DNA of 26,558 nt from a virus. The translations under genes were made by a program, and so were the position numbers. The stretch spans positions 1-26,558 of IMG/VR virus record IMGVR_UViG_3300025889_000813, one strand, 5' to 3'. Shown one piece after another: positions 21,801 through 26,558 of the stretch (its first letter is position 1; every line of letters starts with the position of its first letter). Under the pieces are notes generated by a model. The model searched no databases and was not told the origin of the DNA. It saw only the letters and a list, made by a program, of their open reading frames with translations.

Positions 21801-23399
21801 TCTGGGGATGTCTCCTATAGTCAAGGCATAAACGACAAGCGGATCAAATACCGCCATTGGATCAGCGGCTGCCCTCTCCTTCATTGCAGATTGAAAAGAA
21901 GATAACATGTTCTGAGTACCATACATGATGCTACCTACAGTTGTAAATAGGTTGACTGCATGGTCTTCGCTTCCGGTGGCCGAATAAATGCTTTCTTTGA
22001 TCCTCTTTCCGATGTATGCAGCGGAGTTAAAGTAGTTCGTTACAGTGGATTCCCCAGTCTCTACAATCGTATCAAGGATGTTGTTGTCCAGGATGTCTCT
22101 GATATCGTAAGCCCTTCTGTCTAGAGCTAGTACCTCATTGGCTTCGTTGTAGGCGTTAACCAGATCAACCTGGTTACCCATCATTTCCTTCAGGATCGAC
22201 TGCTTGTCGTCTTCAGCGAGCGCTCTGTTGTAGCGCTCTACATAGTCGTTCACCTGCGATACCACATCTTTCTTAGCAGCCTGAGCATTGACTACCTCGG
22301 ACCTCGCTGTCCAATATCCTGCGATGTCGATGTACTTCTCAGGGGTAAGCTCCTCCCCGATAGAGTTGTAGTATTCTTCAGCGGACTCAAAAGTCGATAG
22401 CCTCTCGGGCATCAGCTCCTGTGCAGCAGCGAGCTGTTCCTCGTTCTCGGGCTTGTAGCTAGGGTTTATCTTTTCGAGTGCGTCTTCGTAAAATGGTACG
22501 ATGTTACCGTCCTCATTCTCTACTGTAGGTATATTGGCGATCTGGTCGCTGGTGTACCGGGAAAACGAAAACGCATCGTTCGTGATCGATACCTTTCTGA
22601 ACTCCTTATTGGGGATAAGGTCTTTTGACTCTGTGATCAGCCCAGACCTAGTCATGACATTAACAGCCAGGTCTTTGGTTACCTGGGCGTCCTTAAATAT
22701 CTTGACGTGCTTATATGAATCGTAAAACTCCGATGCCAAGCGTTCAGCATCGGCAGCAGACATGGGCGCTCCAGGAACCATGTTGTTTTTCTGCATCCAT
22801 TTCTTGGCCTCACGGTAGACAAAGTAATCCCTCTGGGCTACGATTGCGGGATCAGGTACGACACCGGGTGTGGTGTATGCCTCCCTCATCTTCTTCTGCT
22901 CTTTCTCGTACAGGATGCTGGCATCCTCTTCTGTGTACGTTACCCCTGACCCCTCTCCATAGCGTTGATCGGGTGTCTGCTGAAGAGCTATGTATGGATC
23001 GGGATCTAGATCACCCAATCCATACTCCGCATTGTCACCAAACAAACCTTGAAGGAAATCAACCCTAGATGCTTCAGCTTGTGCCTGTATATCGGCAGCT
23101 GTCTGTGTATCACGAGGATCTTCTACGCCTGTATCGCCTGATGGCAATCCTATACTGGTGTAGTAGTCGGAAGAAATAGCCGACTCTTTTTTTTTAGGAT
23201 TCACACCAAAGATATACACCAGGTCTCTTCTGGAGCCCTCGAATCCTGCACTATCCAGTGTCCTGTAGATGGATTCAAACCCGTCTGGATTGCTAAGCAC
23301 CTTGTCTTTGAGCGCATCCATGTCGCCGGCAAAACCTTCATCATGCAATGTCTGCAATAGCAAATCCTGTAGCTCGGATTTCTGTGGATCTCCGTTCAT
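12891..23399 (-). CDS. Giant polyvalent virion protein (3502 aa) with two zincin motifs and LPD23-like domain
   Basis: One unbroken 3502-codon frame. HEAFH at 1083-1087 (after LFITETGDVHLFMPALKANT) is a zincin motif of the MPTase-PolyVal kind. Residues about 1285-1455 fit LPD23: TGWERGADGKWRYEI, then HEVQHAIQEIEGFAVGG with HExxH at 1431-1435; GEVEARNAQRRF follows near 1622. Hydrophobic stretches lie at about 599-634, 792-815, 2896-2945 and 3135-3166, the last followed by an acidic GDDDDEE. Coiled coils lie near 825-865, 895-935, 1565-1595 and 2130-2200. Polyvalent proteins are packaged and enter the host with the phage DNA; the proteases may process virion or host proteins. No polymerase motif seen. 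It follows the GH19 gene after 21 nt and precedes the lysis cassette. Confidence 0.85.
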   Translation of the reverse strand: MNGDPQKSELQDLLLQTLHDEGFAGDMDALKDKVLSNPDGFESIYRTLDSAGFEGSRRDLVYIFGVNPKKKESAISSDYYTSIGLPSGDTGVEDPRDTQTAADIQAQAEASRVDFLQGLFGDNAEYGLGDLDPDPYIALQQTPDQRYGEGSGVTYTEEDASILYEKEQKKMREAYTTPGVVPDPAIVAQRDYFVYREAKKWMQKNNMVPGAPMSAADAERLASEFYDSYKHVKIFKDAQVTKDLAVNVMTRSGLITESKDLIPNKEFRKVSITNDAFSFSRYTSDQIANIPTVENEDGNIVPFYEDALEKINPSYKPENEEQLAAAQELMPERLSTFESAEEYYNSIGEELTPEKYIDIAGYWTARSEVVNAQAAKKDVVSQVNDYVERYNRALAEDDKQSILKEMMGNQVDLVNAYNEANEVLALDRRAYDIRDILDNNILDTIVETGESTVTNYFNSAAYIGKRIKESIYSATGSEDHAVNLFTTVGSIMYGTQNMLSSFQSAMKERAAADPMAVFDPLVVYALTIGDIPRAEETLARKLDLPEGQTMSWSEISAGIQQAQVLHKGVTLDQMERGVMENYARGDFEAGHIMFMAGVEDALPQIGIQIAGMFTGTTSLTLGAMAMGSGGAMIEELDKNPNLSEGEKFLYGLTAAGVEFVSERLFMRTELGVVNAVRKSLGKSARKTTGLLWGAIPAEKGLLKAVNKTWTKTTGSRAFMFFEEGIEEGLVAIADASLRNMAERTGLRREIEQLQIDMQTEGISGENKLLIQSQINAKESQIDKLAVSWYQVADSFAIGLAAGSIQVGVMKSVSYLSSISTRDHIKLQTKMEKLKADLNKAKTDDEKSSIRREIIKVQEQMQRIASRDLEFLSRMSDEDVMEIFGHNQKIAMARAEARRKRARLAKAKEDGDTETVAVLEAEIQDLQNQTRAAFEAKFAVESKYQNEADYINGMLDSVDTLAVLDEVGRVDPEVADYGRVGRGNTVELDADNATTLIERIIAKGKIVTTRFSTREEIVQGLRNVAKAIATITANGGTGRVFLHGTMKAYTKATGEQGLASGLFITETGDVHLFMPALKANTAYHEAFHAAQIRNENRDETKSGTRRLAAHFLRNMSGEYLNSKLDFITGILQQILDPAAMQDIVEKLIAAGGDPAKIRKILIDTVLSDYRIADEVLTEIKADLTSGSADISMRKNSIKALRDFVKEKLGGKVKDPKLQQVVDAINRATGQMSRGEAVEDTSDIMRAAQDVKVPRNFKPQTSDEEREAKNQIIGANANLSEGVRSHYNTANLLESQLDNKGNRLYSEQDIYVMTGWERGADGKWRYEIPDMLTREFTMDDIGKDFLLSDFIQGELMEMYPELADITVQVREGTGFTYGSYDSNPRNIIIYHGGRDLDRMQRTGRGGERLDSKPETADSYDARQSVLSQSTLIHEVQHAIQEIEGFAVGGNLGSTLMSMAVQEYHSERRNARRGKSFDEYRSLRDDANRLLKIEAGAALYDALIRNVQDPELRSFLEANLAVIKQVVEDLRALEPLRDTYRTVKKEASPLFAAMIRLELSLEGIEKLKELQKRQSDIRNQLNELQADLYRRADDVTGEIGSQGIIDAFEASNESVGLNDSIYGALAGEVEARNAQRRFMNPSMLESNIASTEDVTRTDQKVFFEASLTASSKASDTPVMDRDGIFSGDVSTDASSTGTTVDATELGSKTQPLSDLNLSRPANLLSNVMTGQDLSSLGKIVAALTFADRQTVGTMGDYEYLGGILYAARTGNVWASQSLQKANAIVKGMAENSDGYRYLLPALMNPDSHMSNINMQLTAIGMMRQAILDKEISTKEAHARIKKALSKKALLPYRDIYLSRVKSDNPRLKTLDLAIIETFTNSSMTFDERRAFLESLLGKAELRTSVRFGNLPTYNALAEMMAEPLSVGHNRGDVLLAIRTSGDLQVVQPEPGDPDYHPSYSYVIRAVDENGNKVPVETMIFNQSYSAIDIFPEVTNAQGNTVSFQDYVDKYGPEQARGKYIGYIGGRNTMSIDVSEEIDMAAAATGLDVNVLSDLIFEMQEATSQGDQSKKTQPIVNTIMQAMTEQGYTLKMKGKGKNRKLVLEPSAQLVIKPLKSDIIQILTAAGMTTEQAESTYQKAKHQARGRRQAIQEQQKIQRKLQRDMDKLSTQAKNLRDELGQLKNKVSTIKEFTKEAKKLIAARMKKDAGTSNRFTAAQIKQFFTIMGKAANVSAQKLEGNEMDYIDTFLDQLAVIFDQQDQKAAMEQYMKSRKKAEDIQKTLKKKAKQKDFGSYRNVAAILAGINTRYIPETEIEALIDLMERVNQSMRRARFGKDKGGDIIITTTQLLEAQGLMTEATVFKAIEAATMDARIRVKAQQNLDKATKAGKKTTFDEELKKLLDKFDQARLTKIEKDINKKAKELKLDPNNVQDLETILEEIAKDQAAELDIQKDLILTEGILPKLVMHGDELLMNPDFAMIFGTNNPADLGGATLVRLSQLEKHHLLALEYKINDYLVNGGINGLGYMAAIVRGVVDNPGKIKDLTKSGIKARPKVLGQIFDNLSSFIRNAFAASNIDIARIKVALGLQNVIMSVNRHEQQHIQVANALGNKIKEIHKKYGVTTQDRVAARFDKIITSQYSQAIMQIYSMSRQMPSRGHNEASWFLALREAMTATLDYNVKNKMFGKGVMEQHQRALDFLFDGVESLQELQAKVEAEKPALVEMVDFMVQMHEAARPDLEQFTERFLSKQLEVVPSYTAFRVRKKSDKPEVGSVMELRSKLLSTMTQVGKAGYTKVPGSTFERENRAIDSNAVLGLDFIRLNERALRENNFIMNTIGDVLAMKYTFQSSEASQMMNDKVKMALEQQIDDYLMGDNQSEPFIFRQHMNFGSVEIPFNPIEMFRAAAVVRAFASVIIQLFKQGTVGFATMLNVAKNPTVMIYYLQETATNLALTVAGRDRNGKIRFFSDVKPKISSDKLELLKLSAIFSRDYKAGNIDPFTGRVTYDKKLFYAARDKFTEKSMWTLGTTDKVVAISSFYAYYANYLVNNGLADSAYSIDWKEQSANPNMEALAYADNMVEKDQNTSSARMAAAVYKKNNGFGRVLMQMLLPFQSFAINTKRSVTADFGRLLSFDSDAESRVDGAKGLAATAAGAYMFSVASKLTLAAFSYLWSALSGDDDDEEKFTDHIPDKLLRDSGVQTVVDMLPAPSTSIIDDTAKDAFNYYVFFNESDYDMPGLEKMDKFVLYKKYGDAMPTYGGLVQRLAVEDETPFITFTNTLLDGIGPAGDMMKDVQKSYAVLENDGQSYISGSGRERFIRPEDQDDFRTSHMLRLGLMGANMMGVGVKEMEYFSKAMDNQAIDRALSSEEELAAYELVSKAMSGDPEIKAMLNASKNTDVDRLVSILKMQAENDPATLSRGTSISRFMKALDPAIAEQILQRNMPLEYKEHMKEVRRLTRETPKKIAAVMRAKEESMSPDEYSRYENFLFVYLAFKSEQSINNILLERALSK

Positions 23400-23420
23400 C
23401 TTGATGATATATGTTGTGTG

Positions 23421-26249
23421 TTATCGCTTTACTCCGGTGTACTCATCCATCTTTCTCAGCCCCTCTTTGCCGACCGGATATCCGAATGGATCTTTACCTC
23501 CCGATATAGTCCTGTATACCAATACGTTCGACTCAGCCTGAGTCATGTTGTCGATATCGATTCCCATCTCTTTAGCTTGAGCGCCGTAGTTCTTGTTAAT
23601 GAACCAAGATGTAACCCTTTCAGCTGTTCCGGGTTCGAGTACAAGATCGGGATTATCTACCAATCTTTCGTCGCCGAATAGAGCTTTAGAGGCGGCCCTG
23701 TAGTTAGCCTTGCCTGTCAGCTGGATGTACGTTCGGCCACGATACTTGTACCCATCTCCGGGCTTATCATTGCCGAGATAGTTGCCTTTGTAGCCGTATG
23801 TTTTTTCAAACAGCGCCGGACCGTTTTTCACCAGTTTCTTGAGCTCCTTCTTAGCTGCATCGTCCTTCGGTACATACTTCTTAACGATCTTCCTGCCATC
23901 CTCATTTAGTTTGAAGCTGCCATCATCATTCTTCTCGTAGATGGGCAAGGCAAGACCCTCCTTGTACATTCTGTAACCGAATACCTCAAGGATTCTCCTG
24001 ACACTCTTGTAGGTTGCATCTTCGACCCTATCTCGCTGTCCTCCCGATTCTTTCTCAGTTGCGGCCTCTACCGACTTAATGATCATGTCGTTGAGTCCAT
24101 AACCCTTGAGCTCTTCTTGGAAGGTCGGTACCTCGCTTGGTACTTCAGCTGATCCCAAGGTCATTGCACCTTGGGACTCCATCCTAGCTAGAAACTCCTC
24201 TTCAGTCTCACCTGGCACTGCCATATCTGGTACGGATGGAACATCCTGCACAAAAGGATCGGCTACTGCTGTAGCATCTTGAGGTGTTGGCTGATTGAAA
24301 ATCCTACGGAAGAAGTCTCCGACACGGCTTGTCTTCCGGCCCTCCTCTTGATCTTCTTGATCTTCCGCTGGGTCTATTACCTTCTTGTCTTCCATCTCCT
24401 CCTCTTCGGAGTCAACGACAGCGGGCGACACGAAGTCTTCATCCTTCGTTTCCTCCTCCTGCACTTGGACTGGCATCGGCTTCTCTTCCTCCTCCTCGAT
24501 TACTGTCTCGCTGGAGGCGTCGATAACCATACCCTCCTCACCGTCAGGAGCATTATCACCTACTCCTAGTAACTCATTTGCCTTTTTCGCATTTGGATTC
24601 ACATAGGACCCTGCAGGCTGAGTTGATTTCGCTTCATTGATAAGATCCTGATCTTCTGGGGTCTCAACCACACCGAGTTGAAGCTGAGCCATACCCAGAG
24701 CTTGTGTGAAGTTAGGGGTAGCTTTGTTCTTCTGCTCTTGGGTTAGCAGAGCATTGTTCAGCGAATTGAATAGATCGGGGGATTCTTTAGGATCTACAAT
24801 ATCCGAACCCTTACGTCGCAACTCCAGTAGTTGGACACCGCTAACTCCTAAGGCATCAGGGTTCTTCAAAAGGTTTTCAAGCAGATCAGTGTCTACGTTG
24901 ATCCTGTACGCCTTGACGTTACCATTTGCATCGAGAATAGCGTCCTGGGTTTTAATCTTCTGGTTATCGATGACGACATCTTGTGCGTATGTCGACAGAG
25001 GTAGATCGTAAAGAGGATCTGTTTCGGGATTGATCCCAGATTCACTTGCCCAATTCATGATCGCAGCATCTGCTGTTGGTGTCACCACCCAGTTGCCGTC
25101 CGGTAATTTCTCATACTGGCCTCCGAATACGTTTTTGATATCAGCAGTAGGGGTACCAGCAGCATCGATCGCACTCTTCATGCCTGCTGGCATTACACCC
25201 TTCTGGGTGTTGTAATACCCTTGAGCGTGAATCCTCGCAGCGTCTCTAGATTCCTCCAGCTGTTTTGTGCTCAAATCTGGATGCAGCTTCTCAGCTTCCT
25301 CTATGGTAAGATCGAATTTAAGTTCGCCGTCTACGAATTTGATGCTGGTCGCAGTTTTTCCCTGATCGTTTTGTTTTGTAAAAGCTGCATCTGGCATACG
25401 GTCGTTAATCCTGTCCAACTCACCTTGAGTGATCTGTTGATCACCCTGCCTATGCATGGCCTTGTAACCATGCAGCTTGATAGTCCCGACAGATTCAGGG
25501 GCTATCACATTGATGTAGTTGTCATACGTACTGGTCGCCAGTTCATCGAACTTATCCTGCTTGAGTTCGTACATCTCCATCTTGTTTCCAACCTGCCTGT
25601 ACTCGTACAGCTCGGGGGCCTGAGCCTTGAAAGTCTTGTCTGAAACTTCAGCCACCTCCAAGAAACTGTGCTTGAACTGGTCCTCTACAATCGTCGGTGG
25701 CATCGGCAGATTCGCTGCGTTAGATGCAGTTATCGTAGACTCAAAGTATGGGACCTCGCCAACCATGATCACGCCGTCTGGGCTTACGCTGTAATTTGGA
25801 GCTTCTGAAAACTTTTCAAAATACTGCATTGCCTCCTCGTAATTGGTAGCGTAACTGGGGTCAGTCATTACCATGTTGATGGACTTAGCCAAGGTCTGGC
25901 TACCGAATTGACCGTCCTGAAGGATGTTCTCGTACTGAGCTTTCTGACGAGCCACCTTTTCCATGTTCTCTTGAGTCTTGTTGCCCTCGTAAGCTACCTC
26001 AGCCTTCATCCATTCGTCAAGCGCAAGCTGAACACCACCCTTGTACTTAATACCAATCTGCCCAGGGACAGTAGTGATTGCCGCTGTACCTATGCCGAGT
26101 GAGTTCTCGAGCTGCTTGCGTTCAGCATCCCGCTCCGCAAGAACACCTTTGATGGGGTTGGAAAAGGCTGCACCGGCAGCTTGACCGATGGCTCCGTAAT
26201 CGATGTTAGGAGCTAAGAAGCCTGTCTTGAATTTTTGTCCCTCAGCCAT
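23421..26249 (-). CDS. Internal/ejected virion protein with C-terminal GH19 muramidase-like domain
   Basis: A 942-residue protein. Residues 1-570 (from MAEGQKFKTGFLAPNIDYGA) are an unrecognised, helix-rich structural region. Residues about 580-645 form a very acidic linker (IEEEEEKP, DSEEEEMEDKK, EDQEDQEEG). Residues about 715-942 form a GH19 chitinase/endolysin domain: KESGG with probable catalytic E734, then KYRGRTYIQLTGKANYRAAS near 832-851, the most conserved block of GH19. Such domains cut the glycan strand of peptidoglycan. Placed among virion genes and beside the polyvalent protein, it probably opens the wall at entry, like the transglycosylase of T7 gp16. It overlaps the upstream gene by 8 nt. 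Confidence 0.82.
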   Translation of the reverse strand: MAEGQKFKTGFLAPNIDYGAIGQAAGAAFSNPIKGVLAERDAERKQLENSLGIGTAAITTVPGQIGIKYKGGVQLALDEWMKAEVAYEGNKTQENMEKVARQKAQYENILQDGQFGSQTLAKSINMVMTDPSYATNYEEAMQYFEKFSEAPNYSVSPDGVIMVGEVPYFESTITASNAANLPMPPTIVEDQFKHSFLEVAEVSDKTFKAQAPELYEYRQVGNKMEMYELKQDKFDELATSTYDNYINVIAPESVGTIKLHGYKAMHRQGDQQITQGELDRINDRMPDAAFTKQNDQGKTATSIKFVDGELKFDLTIEEAEKLHPDLSTKQLEESRDAARIHAQGYYNTQKGVMPAGMKSAIDAAGTPTADIKNVFGGQYEKLPDGNWVVTPTADAAIMNWASESGINPETDPLYDLPLSTYAQDVVIDNQKIKTQDAILDANGNVKAYRINVDTDLLENLLKNPDALGVSGVQLLELRRKGSDIVDPKESPDLFNSLNNALLTQEQKNKATPNFTQALGMAQLQLGVVETPEDQDLINEAKSTQPAGSYVNPNAKKANELLGVGDNAPDGEEGMVIDASSETVIEEEEEKPMPVQVQEEETKDEDFVSPAVVDSEEEEMEDKKVIDPAEDQEDQEEGRKTSRVGDFFRRIFNQPTPQDATAVADPFVQDVPSVPDMAVPGETEEEFLARMESQGAMTLGSAEVPSEVPTFQEELKGYGLNDMIIKSVEAATEKESGGQRDRVEDATYKSVRRILEVFGYRMYKEGLALPIYEKNDDGSFKLNEDGRKIVKKYVPKDDAAKKELKKLVKNGPALFEKTYGYKGNYLGNDKPGDGYKYRGRTYIQLTGKANYRAASKALFGDERLVDNPDLVLEPGTAERVTSWFINKNYGAQAKEMGIDIDNMTQAESNVLVYRTISGGKDPFGYPVGKEGLRKMDEYTGVKR

Positions 26250-26558
26250 TGCTTTCTTTTTCGAATCGTTCTAGTAGTCGCCTCACAAACTTGTGGAGCG
26301 GGGAGTCGCCTTGCTTGGCGAGCTGCAGCAATCTCTTAGACTGCTCTGGATTGAATACGTATTCACCGCCGGTCAACTCAGCAACCTTGTCTCCGTCGTT
26401 GTTGGTTACATGGAGTGGGTTGCGTTTGTGAGAAAACTCTCCAGGAGTTTTCGTCACTTTGACCCTTCTCTTCTCAACCTTACCTCCCTCTTCCAGGAAC
26501 ATACCTACGCCCCCACCGGCGATGCCCGCAACACCTGTTGCGATGTTTGCGAAGTTTT
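26242..26558 (-). CDS. C-terminal part of a probable structural protein (runs off the window)
   Basis: The frame is open to the right edge: before the first internal ATG (26502) it reads NFANIATGVAGIAGGGVGMF without a stop, so the ATG is not the true start. The visible end has a glycine-rich hydrophobic stretch, then EEGGKVEKRRVKVTKTPGEF, SHKRNPLHVT, VAELTGGEYVFNPEQSKRL and a helical charged tail. The 'GEFSH.NPLHV...GGEYVFNP' pattern is one I recall at the ends of tail or ejection proteins in Bacteroidota phages. Its 3' end overlaps the GH19-protein gene by 8 nt. Family not certain. Confidence 0.65.
   Translation of the reverse strand, partial: NFANIATGVAGIAGGGVGMFLEEGGKVEKRRVKVTKTPGEFSHKRNPLHVTNNDGDKVAELTGGEYVFNPEQSKRLLQLAKQGDSPLHKFVRRLLERFEKESNG

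Noticed and set aside
12895-23068. Many plus-strand frames of 60-180 codons opposite the giant gene
   Set aside because: They are antisense to one long coding frame, have no recognisable motifs and are not arranged as an operon.
12891-23399. Length close to the 3500-residue N4 virion RNA polymerase suggested a vRNAP
   Set aside because: No T7-like RNA polymerase motifs were seen; the recognisable parts are zincin and LPD23-like domains. The length match is probably coincidence.
1-26558. CRISPR array, insertion sequence, integrase or attachment site
   Set aside because: No spaced direct repeats, transposase, recombinase or obvious att core was seen. The short repeats at 179-924 are at gene junctions and not evenly spaced.

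Overview
This looks like part of the genome of a lytic-type tailed bacteriophage that probably infects a member of the Bacteroidota. The phage assignment rests on the gene set: Erf-type recombinase with RecE-like exonuclease, SSB, primase-helicase, DUF3310 protein, phage tRNAs, T7-lysozyme-like amidase, holin, spanin-like proteins and very large virion proteins. The host inference rests on three things. A TTTG-N20-TAnnTTTG promoter of the Bacteroidota type lies upstream of parB. Start codons mostly lack Shine-Dalgarno sequences. The primase N-terminus resembles the VirE_N/BT4734 family, which is common in Bacteroidota and their phages. Giant, probably ejected, virion proteins favour a podovirus-like particle, but no terminase, portal, capsid or DNA polymerase gene lies in the window, so morphology and family stay open.

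Positions 1-3244 (+): about 13 small, tightly packed, mostly unrecognised early-type genes, chained by ATGA/GTGA overlaps. Four of the first gene junctions carry copies of a short repeat. Positions 3245-6002 (+): a promoter followed by the recombination block: ParB-like protein, Erf single-strand annealing protein, RecE-like exonuclease, a small HTH protein and an SSB-like protein. Positions 6003-6990: a structured stretch with three tRNAs (Arg-CCT, Leu-TAG, Arg-TCT), several hairpins, two small genes (one DUF3310) and a strong intrinsic terminator. Positions 6991-10830 (+): a putative exported protein, a DnaA-domain-IV-like protein with a coiled coil, a VirE_N-like primase/SF4 helicase fusion, two PD-(D/E)XK nucleases and small ORFs.

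From about 10813 to the right edge every gene is on the minus strand, so transcription converges at 10.8 kb. Read 5'->3' on that strand: the end of an unidentified, probably structural gene; a 942-residue virion protein with a C-terminal GH19 muramidase-like domain; a 3502-residue polyvalent protein with two separate zincin (HExxH) motifs, one in an LPD23-like domain; then a lysis cassette (T7-lysozyme-like amidase, two membrane/coiled-coil spanin-like proteins, a lipoprotein with a dockerin/EF-hand-like loop, and a 2-TM holin related to GTA_holin_3TM).

A plausible reading is that the plus-strand half is the early/middle programme (takeover, tRNA supply, replication and recombination). The minus-strand half would be late: the giant proteins are packaged and enter the cell with the DNA, the GH19 domain opens the wall on entry, and the amidase, holin and spanins open the cell at exit.
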